Source: Anaerobacillus sp.
Lineage (GTDB): Bacteria > Bacillota > Bacilli > Bacillales_H > Anaerobacillaceae
Length of the DNA: 19,135 nt
Assembly: GCA_007120055.1 (NCBI GenBank)
Contig: SKOL01000002.1
Coordinates: forward strand, 1 to 19,135
Reading direction: 5' to 3'
Each line of letters starts with the position of its first letter. The first letter of the stretch is position 1. Below are positions 1 through 6,350 of the stretch, piece after piece. The translations under genes were made by a program, and so were the position numbers. The notes beneath the pieces are model-generated. The model was not told the origin of the DNA and ran no database searches. It worked only from the letters and a program-made list of their open reading frames with translations.

Positions 1-849
1 AAAAAAATGGCTACTTTAGATTTTTCCGAAAAGTCAAACGTCAAAACGAATGATGAGTTAGGAGAATTGTCAAAAAGTTTAAACCAACTTTCTACAAACT
101 TGCAAAAAAATATTAAGCAATTACAAGAAGCAAACATTCAGTTAAAAGACGACATTCAAAAAGAGCGAGAGCAAGAAGAAAAACGGCGTGAATTTATAGC
201 GACTATTTCTCATGAATTAAAAACACCGATCACTGCTGTTTCTGGTCAGTTAGAAGGTATGATTTATGAAATAGGAGCGTTTAAGGATAGAGATACGTAT
301 TTAAAAAAATCTTATGACATTATGAAGGAAATGGAAAAGTTAGTTTATGAGATCTTGGATATATCGCAATTAGAAAGCATTAATTTTACACCTGATATAA
401 CATCGATTAATTTTTCTTTATTAATTGAAAAAACGTTAAAACAGTTTCAATATTTCGCCGATGAAAAAAATATTAAAATTCAATTATCGTTAGAAGCAGA
501 TCTATATATAAATGGGGATGAAAAACTGATTTCTAAAGTAATTGCAAATGTGTTAAGTAACGCTGTTAAATATTCTAATGAAGGTGCACAAGTAAAAGTT
601 ACACTATCGAAAATTAATCAAAAAATCCATTTGAACGTATTAAATACATGTACTTATATAGATGAAAACCAACTTCATAAAATTTTTGAACCGTTTTACC
701 GGCTAGAAAAGTCAAGGAACCGGAAAACTGGAGGGAGTGGCCTCGGTTTATATATCGTGAAAAGTATATTAGACATGCATAATATTAATTATAGTATTGA
801 GAATGTTCAGCAAGGTGTATTATTTAAAATGATCATTAATTCTCAATGA
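1..849 (+). CDS. Sensor histidine kinase, 5'-truncated by the window edge
   Basis: C-terminal part of a membrane sensor histidine kinase; the reading frame is open to base 1, so the true start and the sensor domain lie outside the window. Counting from the Met at 7: the end of a HAMP linker (TNDELGELSKSLNQLS, 14-29), a coiled-coil stretch (about 30-62), the H-box FIATISHELKTPIT with phospho-acceptor His69, the N-box around Asn181/Asn185, and a C-terminal FEPFYRLEKSRNRKTGGSG then GLGLYIVK (F and G2 boxes). The G1 box, usually DxGxG, reads N213-T-C, a departure also found in some VanS-like kinases. The response regulator gene is presumably upstream, out of view. The kinase would autophosphorylate at the membrane and pass phosphate to that regulator. 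The next gene, a secreted protein at 972, has its own operator-like promoter starting four bases after this stop. The family call is sure; the signal is unknown. Confidence 0.93.
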   Translation, partial: KKMATLDFSEKSNVKTNDELGELSKSLNQLSTNLQKNIKQLQEANIQLKDDIQKEREQEEKRREFIATISHELKTPITAVSGQLEGMIYEIGAFKDRDTYLKKSYDIMKEMEKLVYEILDISQLESINFTPDITSINFSLLIEKTLKQFQYFADEKNIKIQLSLEADLYINGDEKLISKVIANVLSNAVKYSNEGAQVKVTLSKINQKIHLNVLNTCTYIDENQLHKIFEPFYRLEKSRNRKTGGSGLGLYIVKSILDMHNINYSIENVQQGVLFKMIINSQ

Positions 850-852
850 AAA

Positions 853-895
853 TTCATCCTCATTTCACGTTAAATTCATATAGCCAACCTATACT
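853..895 (+). promoter_or_regulatory. Promoter with three 11-bp-phased TTCAT-type repeats, upstream of the secreted protein gene
   Basis: TTCAT at 853, TTCAC at 864 and TTCAT at 875 recur at exactly 11-bp spacing, one helical turn, and a good -10 (TATACT, 890-895) begins 15 bp after the start of the last repeat. The repeats occupy the -35 region, the layout of a promoter activated by an OmpR-family regulator. It begins immediately after the kinase stop codon and points at the secreted protein gene at 972. The binding protein is inferred. Confidence 0.6.
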
Positions 896-971
896 TAATA
901 GTGCAAGGAGGAAATATCATCCGACTTGGGAAAGGCATGCCGAAATAAAAATTAGAAAGGATGTTTTTAAC

Positions 972-1355
972 ATGAGTAAGAAAATGGTTGCATTGGGACT
1001 TGGTGTAGTACTTACAGCGATGTCGTTTGGAACAGTATTTGCCAACGAAACTACAGAGGTAGTGGAGGAACAAAAAACTGTTTTAGAGTGTCCATTTGGA
1101 CAAGAGCCTAAAGGTGAAAACTTTGGCGGGGAAGCTCGAGGAGAGCAGTTATGCTTAGATGAAGAAAGAATGCAACAGTTAGCAGCGGAAGCGGGGTTAC
1201 CAATTGAAGAATTTATTGAAAAGTTCCAAGCGGAAAGAGCGGAAATAAGAGAGCAAAGACAGCAAGAAAGAGCTGAATTTAGAGAAAATAAACAAGGCCA
1301 GTTTGGTGGTCAAAAAGAACAAAGGCAACAAATGATGCACCGCAATAACTTATAA
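972..1355 (+). CDS. Small secreted protein, Gln/Glu/Arg-rich, unknown function
   Basis: The 127-residue product has a classical signal peptide: MSKK, a hydrophobic core, and a likely cleavage after VFA near residue 24. I chose the ATG at 972 because it gives this signal peptide and follows an AGAAAGGATG ribosome-binding site; the in-frame ATG at 846 would overlap the kinase stop and add a non-hydrophobic leader encoded by the promoter. The mature protein has an acidic start, two cysteines about 23 residues apart (ECPFG and QLCLD) that could form a disulfide, then a long predicted helix rich in E, R and Q (AERAEIREQRQQERAEFRE), ending in QQMMHRNNL. It loosely resembles small extracytoplasmic helical proteins such as Spy/CpxP, but I see no LTxxQ motif and do not claim homology. 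It lies directly after a kinase gene and probably belongs to that system's output. A terminator follows. Confidence 0.75.
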   Translation: MSKKMVALGLGVVLTAMSFGTVFANETTEVVEEQKTVLECPFGQEPKGENFGGEARGEQLCLDEERMQQLAAEAGLPIEEFIEKFQAERAEIREQRQQERAEFRENKQGQFGGQKEQRQQMMHRNNL

Positions 1356-1364
1356 AAGTAAAAT

Positions 1365-1414
1365 ACAGCAAGCTGTCGAGATGTGATCTTGGTAGCTTGC
1401 TGTTTCTCATTTTT
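1365..1414 (+). terminator. Rho-independent terminator after the secreted protein gene
   Basis: A perfect 10-bp stem (ACAGCAAGCT at 1365-1374 and AGCTTGCTGT at 1394-1403) with a 19-nt loop, followed by a T-rich tract (TTCTCATTTTT). It lies ten bases after the stop codon and separates this unit from the Lgt-like gene. Confidence 0.8.
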
Positions 1415-1486
1415 AAGAAAAATTTTATTTTGATATCGAAGCAATTTGAGTTTTTTTCACTAACTGTTCAAAAATATATCGATTTC

Positions 1487-1518
1487 TTCATAGTTCTTTT
1501 ACACTTTATTAGTAGTAT
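1487..1518 (+). promoter_or_regulatory. Putative promoter with two 11-bp-phased repeats, upstream of the Lgt-like gene
   Basis: TTCAT at 1487 (within TTTCTTCATAG) and TTTAC at 1498 are exactly 11 bp apart. TAGTAT at 1513-1518, a 4/6 match to a -10, starts 15 bp after the second core, the same geometry as at 853-895. Only two repeats are present, and the second core and the -10 are imperfect, so this is one of the weaker members of the set. Confidence 0.4.
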
Positions 1519-1551
1519 AGTGCTATCACTTCAAAGAAATGGAGAAATGTT

Positions 1552-2376
1552 ATGGAACCACTTTTTAAAATCGGACCATTTTCAATTTATTTATTCGGAT
1601 TAATGATTGGTATCGGGGTACTCGTAGGGTTGTACTTCTTTTTAAAAGAAGCTAAAAAAAGAGGGTATGAGGATAAAGTATTATTAGACGGAGTAATATA
1701 CTCTTTTATTGGTGGAGTTATTGGCGCAAGGATCATTTACATTCTTGTTTATAATCCTTCTTATTATTTATCTAATCCTTTAGATGTCTTCTTAATACAT
1801 AATGGTGGGCTATCTATTCACGGTGGTTTACTAGGAGGCTTAACCGTCGGATTTTTATTTTTAAAAAAGAAAAAATTACCTATTTGGAAAACGCTTGATA
1901 TAGCAGCACCATTTATTATTCTTGCACAAGGAATTAGTCGTATAGGTTGTGATGTGTTTGGTGCCCCAATCTCAAGTGATGCCTTTTGGACGATTAACGT
2001 TGATGGAGAGTATTTTCATCCTGCCCAAGCATATGAGTTTTTATTAAACTATCTTTTATTTGGATATTTATGGTTAAGGTTAAAAAGTAAGCATTATCAT
2101 GGGCAAGTATTTTTACATTATTTAGTAGGATTTTTAGTTATTAGAGGTATTGTAGAGTTTGCGAGAATAAATCCAATGATTATTGGTCCATTTAGTGTGA
2201 GTCATTTATTGAGTTTGATTGGAATTATATTTGCACTATTTATTATGAATTATTTAAAGAAGAAAGATCCTATTAAACCAGTAAGTGTTGAGCGTTATGA
2301 AATTGCAAAAACTTGGTTTTATATTTGGGGATTAAGTATTATATCAATATTAGCTTATTACTTATTGCAAGGATAA
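1552..2376 (+). CDS. Divergent Lgt-like membrane protein (prolipoprotein diacylglyceryl transferase family)
   Basis: The 274-residue, multi-spanning protein starts at ATG 1552 after GGAG at 1541. Lgt enzymes transfer diacylglycerol from phosphatidylglycerol to the lipobox Cys of prolipoproteins at the membrane. Family landmarks are clear: the N-terminal GPFSIYLFGLM, GARIIY, HNGGLSIHGGLLGG (His90, matching E. coli His103), SRIG (Arg130, matching Arg143, with the same 40-residue spacing) and IRGIVEFAR (Arg198/Glu202, matching Arg239/Glu243). However, three residues reported as absolutely required in E. coli appear replaced: Tyr26 by Phe15, Asn146 by Cys133 and Gly154 by Ser141; Glu151 is also lost (Ala138). 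The usual signature RxGNFxNxE reads RIGCDVFGA. I therefore call it an Lgt paralog of uncertain activity rather than the housekeeping enzyme, and give no symbol. It stands behind its own repeat-bearing promoter and ahead of a membrane redox protein. A bona fide lgt would be expected elsewhere in the genome. Confidence 0.82.
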   Translation: MEPLFKIGPFSIYLFGLMIGIGVLVGLYFFLKEAKKRGYEDKVLLDGVIYSFIGGVIGARIIYILVYNPSYYLSNPLDVFLIHNGGLSIHGGLLGGLTVGFLFLKKKKLPIWKTLDIAAPFIILAQGISRIGCDVFGAPISSDAFWTINVDGEYFHPAQAYEFLLNYLLFGYLWLRLKSKHYHGQVFLHYLVGFLVIRGIVEFARINPMIIGPFSVSHLLSLIGIIFALFIMNYLKKKDPIKPVSVERYEIAKTWFYIWGLSIISILAYYLLQG

Positions 2377-2387
2377 AAGATAGTTTT

Positions 2388-2504
2388 AGACTGTCCCATA
2401 AGTGTCAGACACCATGCAGAACTAACCAAATAGAGACGAATAAATTTATTATCCGGCTCTATTTGGTGCCTGACATTCTCTTTTGGGACAGTCTCTTTTT
2501 TTTT
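2388..2504. repeat. Palindromic intergenic repeat (GTGTCAG family), copy 1; terminator-like
   Basis: Perfect 11-bp outer arms (AGACTGTCCCA at 2388 and TGGGACAGTCT at 2484) enclose further arms (GTGTCAGACACC versus GGTGCCTGACA) and an inner pair (CCAAATAGAG versus CTCTATTTGG), giving a hairpin of about 107 bp. It is followed by eight or more T residues. It sits 11 bases after the Lgt-like stop codon, so it likely terminates transcription there. Related copies are at 4135, 5776, 8552, 11317 and 14264. Confidence 0.75.
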
Positions 2505-2545
2505 AGAAAAAAATTGTTCAATAGTTAGTCATAAACATGTGTCTT

Positions 2546-2597
2546 TTTCTTCAAACTTTCTTGATGGTTTCTTCATAAGTTTGGTGCATTTTATAGG
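2546..2597 (+). promoter_or_regulatory. Triple 11-bp direct repeat (TTTCTTSAW), upstream of the polyferredoxin gene
   Basis: TTTCTTCAAAC (2546), TTTCTTGATGG (2557) and TTTCTTCATAA (2568) are three contiguous 11-bp direct repeats in the orientation of the downstream gene. The 15-bp rule seen at other promoters would place the -10 at 2587 (CATTTT, poor); TATAGG at 2592 fits slightly better. The repeats are among the clearest in the window, but the exact promoter is unsure. Confidence 0.6.
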
Positions 2598-2632
2598 TAA
2601 GGTAGTTAAACACAGAAAGAGTGGTGGTACTT

Positions 2633-4000
2633 ATGGCCTTACCAGAAAAGAAACTTCCAGGATCAAGTAAAAAACCATTTAACTTTTTAGATATACCATT
2701 CATCAAAAAATTTATTAAGAGTAAGTGGTATCCGGGCATTTTCCAATGGCTTGGTATAGCAATTTTCGGGCTAATTGTTTTTGAATTAATGACTGGAACA
2801 ATTAATCCACATCGCAACTGGGGTACAGCGATGGTTTGGGTATTATGGTGGCCGATCATCCCAATTTTATTTATTGCTGTCGGACGTTTTTGGTGTGCTG
2901 TATGTCCATTCGGTAAAATCAGTGATATTGTTCGTAGATTAGTAGGTAGCGAGAGCCCAATGCCTAAATTTTTAAAGAAATATGGGATCTGGTTAATTGA
3001 TATTTCGTTTATCGTTATTACTTGGGCTGATCATATTTTCGGTGTCGTACACTCGCCGCGTGGTTCAGGGACCTTACTGTTATTACTATTAACGATGGTC
3101 GTCGCTACATCTGTCTTTTATGAAAGAAGGACGTTTTGTAAGTCACTTTGCTTTTTAGGTGGATTAGCTGGAAACTATTCACGTGCTGGGGCGTTAGAAT
3201 TAAGAGGAAATATAGACATTTGCCGAACTTGTAAAACGCAATCATGTTACAAAGGTAGCGAAAAAGCTGAAGGGTGTAACATGTTTCAATTCGTTCGCAC
3301 GATGGACAATAGTCATGAATGTAACATTTGTGGTGATTGCATTAAAAACTGTCCCAATGACTCGATACGTATTTCGCCACGTAAGCCAACAATGGAATTA
3401 TGGGGCATTAAAAAGCCAATGTTGGAGCAATCGTTTTTAGCAGCAGTTATTATGGGGATTGTTTTAGTTCAAAATGTTACGATGCTGGAACTATGGGGAC
3501 ATATTTTAAATGGTATTGGGATGGTGACACGTACAACGAGCTATAATGTTAACTTTACCATTGCTTTCATCATTGCGATGATAATTCCAATTGCTGCGCT
3601 TTGGTATGCTTCAAAACTAGGGTCAAAAACTTATTTTGATACATCAACAAAACTAAATTTTATCCGTTTTGGGTATGCCTATATCCCAATCGATTTAGCG
3701 GGACACTTAGGGCACAACTTATTCCATTTATTAACAGAAACAAAAGCTTTATACTTTACTACACTTCAATTTTTCGGCGTTTATAAATCGGGTAACTTAG
3801 CGGTTGTTTCTGATCAAACAGTTCAAATTTTGCAGTTTTCCTTAGTAGGTCTCGGTACTTGGCTATCAATGTACGCAGTCTACAGAATTGGTGAGAAAAA
3901 ATCAGTTAAACAATTATGGCCATTTTACTTATTGATTCTTATTTTCGGTATAATAAATTTCTTGTTATTCACACTGCCGATGGATCATCGAGTACATTAA
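2633..4000 (+). CDS. Membrane-bound 4Fe-4S polyferredoxin (NapH/NosR C-terminal/CcoG-like)
   Basis: The 455-residue product carries several membrane helices and iron-sulfur motifs; such proteins move electrons across or along the membrane to a partner redox protein. I start at ATG 2633; a GTG at 2621 is possible but would leave little room for a ribosome-binding site. In order: a basic N-terminus, helices near 38-55 and 70-87, the motif FWCAVCPFG (Cys88/91), helices near 120-165, RTFCKSLCFLGG (Cys169/173), an irregular four-Cys group (CRTCKTQSC then GC, Cys197/200/205/215), a canonical ferredoxin motif CNICGDCIKNCP (Cys230/233/236/240), and about four further helices. The paired membrane-proximal Cys motifs plus a ferredoxin domain are the hallmark of the NapH/NosR-C/CcoG group, but no nap, nos or cco genes are in view and the motif spacing is unusual, so the partner is unknown. 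It has its own repeat-bearing promoter. Confidence 0.85.
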   Translation: MALPEKKLPGSSKKPFNFLDIPFIKKFIKSKWYPGIFQWLGIAIFGLIVFELMTGTINPHRNWGTAMVWVLWWPIIPILFIAVGRFWCAVCPFGKISDIVRRLVGSESPMPKFLKKYGIWLIDISFIVITWADHIFGVVHSPRGSGTLLLLLLTMVVATSVFYERRTFCKSLCFLGGLAGNYSRAGALELRGNIDICRTCKTQSCYKGSEKAEGCNMFQFVRTMDNSHECNICGDCIKNCPNDSIRISPRKPTMELWGIKKPMLEQSFLAAVIMGIVLVQNVTMLELWGHILNGIGMVTRTTSYNVNFTIAFIIAMIIPIAALWYASKLGSKTYFDTSTKLNFIRFGYAYIPIDLAGHLGHNLFHLLTETKALYFTTLQFFGVYKSGNLAVVSDQTVQILQFSLVGLGTWLSMYAVYRIGEKKSVKQLWPFYLLILIFGIINFLLFTLPMDHRVH

Positions 4001-4107
4001 GAAAAGCGCAGGCGCCTGCTCCTGCGGTTACTCGTCGCAAAACTGCACTGAAGCAAATTCGGTGATGATTCTTGGAGCTAGACAGCTAAGAAAAACGCAA
4101 GGCGCTT
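4001..4107. repeat. Bacillaceae-type intergenic repeat (GCGCAGGCGCC / GGAGCTAGACAG type)
   Basis: Directly after the polyferredoxin stop lies a GC-richer block starting GAAAAGCGCAGGCGCC, containing CTTGGAGCTAGACAGCTAAG, and ending AACGCAAGGCGCTT, so its two ends carry similar GCGC motifs. I recognise this pattern as a non-coding repeat common between Bacillus-group genes; its function is not known to me. Its base composition differs sharply from the AT-rich surroundings. Confidence 0.6.
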
Positions 4108-4134
4108 AAAAAAATAGATACGTTAATCGTAAAG

Positions 4135-4255
4135 GAGGGTGTCCGATAAGCGTCATCTCACCAGAAATAAGCACTAGAAATAGACTTATATGAAAATCTG
4201 TCTTTATTTAGTGGCTTACGGTGAAAGACGCTGATGTTTAGGACACCCTCTTTTT
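4135..4255. repeat. Palindromic intergenic repeat, copy 2; terminator-like
   Basis: Perfect 10-bp arms GAGGGTGTCC (4135-4144) and GGACACCCTC (4241-4250), with inner arms GCGTCATCTCACC versus GGTGAAAGACGC, followed by TTTTTAA. Same size and layout as the copies at 2388 and 5776, though the inner sequence has GCGTC rather than GTGTC. It probably ends transcription from the polyferredoxin gene. Confidence 0.65.
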
Positions 4256-4278
4256 AACTATTGAAGGGGGATCAGAAA

Positions 4279-4418
4279 ATGGAAATTTTTACGACGGCAC
4301 TAAACTGATTTTATTAATTGCTCTTGTTATGTTATCTTTTTCCTTTTTCAAAAGGATGAAAGAAGAAAAGAAAGACGGTTGCTGTGGTGGAAAAGGTTGT
4401 TGTAGCGATAGAAAATGA
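4279..4418 (+). pseudogene. Cys-rich single-pass membrane miniprotein, frameshifted in a T-run
   Basis: A strong ribosome-binding site (AAGGGGG, 4264-4270) precedes ATG 4279, but the frame stops after nine codons (MEIFTTALN). In the -1 frame the sequence continues from the T-run at 4284-4288 as FYDGTKLILLIALVMLSF, then SFFKRMKEEKKDGCC and GGKGCCSDRK, stopping at 4418. Adding one T to the five-T run gives a continuous 46-residue protein: a short N-terminus, one membrane helix, a basic linker and a CCxxxxCC tail, an architecture like the small FeoB-associated Cys-rich membrane proteins. The CC-GGKG-CC tail could bind a metal or an iron-sulfur cluster. It follows the polyferredoxin, so a redox or metal role is plausible. 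The break may be a sequencing error, a real mutation, or slippage on TTT; I cannot decide between these. Too short for usual gene callers. Confidence 0.55.
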
Positions 4419-4493
4419 GGCTAGTTAACTAATAATTCTAACAAGTATTTGAAATTTATTTCTATAAAGTAGTTATGGAAAGTAGGGAGATGT

Positions 4494-5756
4494 TTGGAAA
4501 ATAGTGTACTAGAAAAGATAGTTGAAGAGTATCAAAATGATTCTGAATCTGTTTACAACACTTGGTATTTACAAAATAAAGATCGCTTGAAGGCTTTTCG
4601 GACCATTAAAGCAGGAATTAAGGTGGTTATCCAAGAAATTGAAAATAAAACTTTTGGAAATGACTTTAAGGGATCTAGTTTAGAAACAGTCGTTACAGCG
4701 ATTGCTGAACAAAAACAAGTTTTTGAAGGAGCGGCGCACGCTTTTTATTGGAAACCAAAATTAAGAATTCCTGACATTTATGAAGATGAAGAGAATAAGA
4801 AAGCTTTTGCCTCTTTTTTGAAAGCTTGTCTGCATGCAAAAGATGAAAATAAAGTAATTGAGGAAATATTAAAGCTAAATGAAAAGAAAATTAAAGGCTT
4901 AGGGCCGGCTGTAGCTAACATTTTATATTTTCTTCACCCTACATTTTTCCCTCCATTTAATACAGCCATCGTAAAAGGATTTAATACTTTATTTCATAAG
5001 AAAATAAAACTAGGATCTTGGGTTTCCTATTTAGAAATGCGTGAAAAGATAGTTGAGATAAATCAAGAATACCGTCATTTATTCTCCAAAGATTATGGTG
5101 TAATTAGTGGCTTGTTGTTCGAGATAGGGATAGGCAGGCAAGTCATACGTGAGAATGCATTAAAAGTTATTGAAAATGATGATGAAAAGAAAATTAAATT
5201 AATGAAAAAAAGGCATAAGCAAGTACTCGAGGATTTACAAGAGGAAAATGAGCATAATGAAATGCAATATTTACTAGCAAAACTAGGTAGGGAAATAGGT
5301 TATCGTGTCTGGATTGCACAAAATGATCATAAAAAAGAGTGGTCTGGGATAGTTTTAGGTGATTTGTCAATAAAGCATTTACCAAAAGCAAGTTCTTTAG
5401 GAGAGGTTCAAAAAACAATCTCATTAATTGATGTCATTTGGCTAGATGAAAATGATCGCTTTATAGGTGCATTTGAAGTAGAAAAAAGTACATCGATATA
5501 TTCGGGAATATTACGTCTTCACGATCTAGCAACTTCAATCGAAGACGGCAGTTGTAATTTATATTTAATTGCACCTAATAAAAGGGAAAAAGAAATCAGA
5601 GCACAATTATTAAGACCGTCGTTACAACCAGCATTGAAAACAATGCCAATTTCTTATATTACTTTTGTTGATTTCAGATCTAATTGTGAGGCAATGTGTA
5701 AGTTTGGACACGATGTAAGTGTATTAGAAAAAGTTGCGAAAATATGTCATTATTGA
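4494..5756 (+). CDS. Standalone protein with HhH-like segment and PD-(D/E)XK-like nuclease domain
   Basis: The 420-residue product starts at TTG 4494 after TAGGGAG; no better start is in frame. I see two recognisable parts. Near residues 134-165, GLGPAVANILYFLHPTFF then PPFNTAIVKGF resembles the helix-hairpin-helix segment of DNA-glycosylase-like proteins. A charged, coiled-coil-like linker (about 225-255) leads to a C-terminal domain (about 255-400) with a restriction-fold signature: LIDVIWLDE (Asp313), then GAFEVEKSTSIYSG with Glu328-x-Glu330 and Lys331, and a following helix LRLHDLATS. That order of Asp, then E-x-E/K on a beta strand, fits PD-(D/E)XK nucleases, with E-x-E in place of E-x-K. 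It may be a solitary restriction or repair enzyme. No methyltransferase, helicase or toxin partner lies next to it, and the neighbours are envelope genes, so it may be a cargo insertion between two intergenic repeats. Function is inferred from motifs alone. Confidence 0.7.
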   Translation: MENSVLEKIVEEYQNDSESVYNTWYLQNKDRLKAFRTIKAGIKVVIQEIENKTFGNDFKGSSLETVVTAIAEQKQVFEGAAHAFYWKPKLRIPDIYEDEENKKAFASFLKACLHAKDENKVIEEILKLNEKKIKGLGPAVANILYFLHPTFFPPFNTAIVKGFNTLFHKKIKLGSWVSYLEMREKIVEINQEYRHLFSKDYGVISGLLFEIGIGRQVIRENALKVIENDDEKKIKLMKKRHKQVLEDLQEENEHNEMQYLLAKLGREIGYRVWIAQNDHKKEWSGIVLGDLSIKHLPKASSLGEVQKTISLIDVIWLDENDRFIGAFEVEKSTSIYSGILRLHDLATSIEDGSCNLYLIAPNKREKEIRAQLLRPSLQPALKTMPISYITFVDFRSNCEAMCKFGHDVSVLEKVAKICHY

Positions 5757-5775
5757 TGGTTGTTATTCAGTATTA

Positions 5776-5904
5776 AAAAAGAGGGTGGGACAAAACAAAG
5801 TGTCAGACACCGCTAGGCACCAAATATAGACATATGATAAATCTACACGTCTATATTTAGTAGTATCCGCGTGGTGTCAGACACTTTTGTCCCACCTTCT
5901 TTTT
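5776..5904. repeat. Palindromic intergenic repeat, copy 3; bidirectional terminator-like
   Basis: The most perfect copy. The outer arms (5776-5795 and 5885-5904, core GGTGGGACAAAA versus TTTTGTCCCACC) are nearly fully complementary. Inner arms GTGTCAGACACC and GGTGTCAGACAC and a third pair (AAATATAGAC versus GTCTATATTT) extend the stem. A-run and T-run flanks make it usable as a terminator in both directions, fitting its place between the convergent nuclease gene and the secreted miniprotein gene. Confidence 0.75.
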
Positions 5905-5916
5905 AATATAAGGTTT

Positions 5917-6162
5917 TTAATCAACAAATCCTCTCATCATACCAGGTCCATTACCTCTTTGACCATTTTCTCCGTGGCAAGCAATATACATTTGTTCAAG
6001 TTGATCTTCATTTAGATCTGGGTGCATTTGCTGCATAAATGGTAACATGTCTTTAAAATTAAAGTTTTCAAAAACCTCACTGTCAGAGTTGGCTAATGTT
6101 ACTGTGCCAAGTCCTAAAACTAATGCAGTGGTAGTGATTGCGACGATCAATTTTTTCTTCAT
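5917..6162 (-). CDS. Small secreted protein with His/Cys/Met-rich C-terminus
   Basis: The 81-residue product has a signal peptide (MKKK, a hydrophobic core through VLGLGTVTL, probable cleavage after LA near residue 24-25). I start at 6162: AAGGAG lies nine bases upstream, whereas the ATG at 6171 directly abuts that site. The mature part is only about 57 residues: an acidic segment (NSDSEVFENFNFKDM), then LPFMQQMHPDLNEDQLEQMY, then IACHGENGQRGNGPGMMRGF. Met, His and Cys (MQQMH, ACHG, PGMM) suggest possible metal binding, but I do not recognise a family of known function. It is divergent from a complete two-component system, and an array of 11-bp repeats between them points towards this gene, so it is likely a main output of that system, as the secreted protein at 972 may be for the first one. 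A repeat-derived leader of over 150 nt lies in its probable 5' UTR. Confidence 0.78.
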   Translation of the reverse strand: MKKKLIVAITTTALVLGLGTVTLANSDSEVFENFNFKDMLPFMQQMHPDLNEDQLEQMYIACHGENGQRGNGPGMMRGFVD

Positions 6163-6187
6163 TTCTTTCATCTCCTTATTTAGTTGA

Positions 6188-6330
6188 TGTTCAAAAAGTC
6201 CGGTAATACAAGCTCGTGAATCTCTTCGTTGGCTCGCTTCTGTGCTACTCATGTATTAATAGCATACAATCCGCTGCTCGAAGCTTCGCCGCTTTACCTC
6301 CTCGGCTCTGATTATCATCCTTTCTGAACA
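6188..6330. repeat. Bacillaceae-type palindromic repeat in the 5' UTR of the secreted miniprotein gene
   Basis: The block begins TGTTCAAAAAG (6188) and ends CTTTCTGAACA (6330), near-perfect terminal inverted repeats. It contains GC-richer internal motifs (GGCTCGCTTC, CCGCTGCTCGAAGCTTCG) typical of a dispersed repeat I know from Bacillus-group genomes. It lies between the proposed promoter at 6351-6404 and the gene start at 6162, so it should be transcribed as a structured leader. An apparent upstream extension of the coding frame through it (starting at 6252) is an artefact. Confidence 0.6.
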
Positions 6331-6350
6331 CGCAACTTTATTATAGTTAC

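Noticed and set aside
846..971. Upstream extension of the secreted protein from ATG 846
   Set aside because: It overlaps the kinase stop codon and the repeat-bearing promoter, and would bury the signal peptide; ATG 972 has a ribosome-binding site.
1397..1603. 68-codon open frame across the terminator and lgt-like start
   Set aside because: It begins inside the terminator stem, has no ribosome-binding site and overlaps the clear start at 1552.
4284..4288. Programmed -1 frameshifting as the definite explanation for the Cys-rich miniprotein
   Set aside because: The slip site ATTTTT lacks a full X-XXY-YYZ heptamer and no clear stimulatory hairpin follows, so an indel or sequencing error is at least as likely.
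6163..6252. N-terminal extension of the secreted miniprotein to position 6252
   Set aside because: The extra residues are encoded by the palindromic repeat; the signal peptide and ribosome-binding site put the start at 6162.
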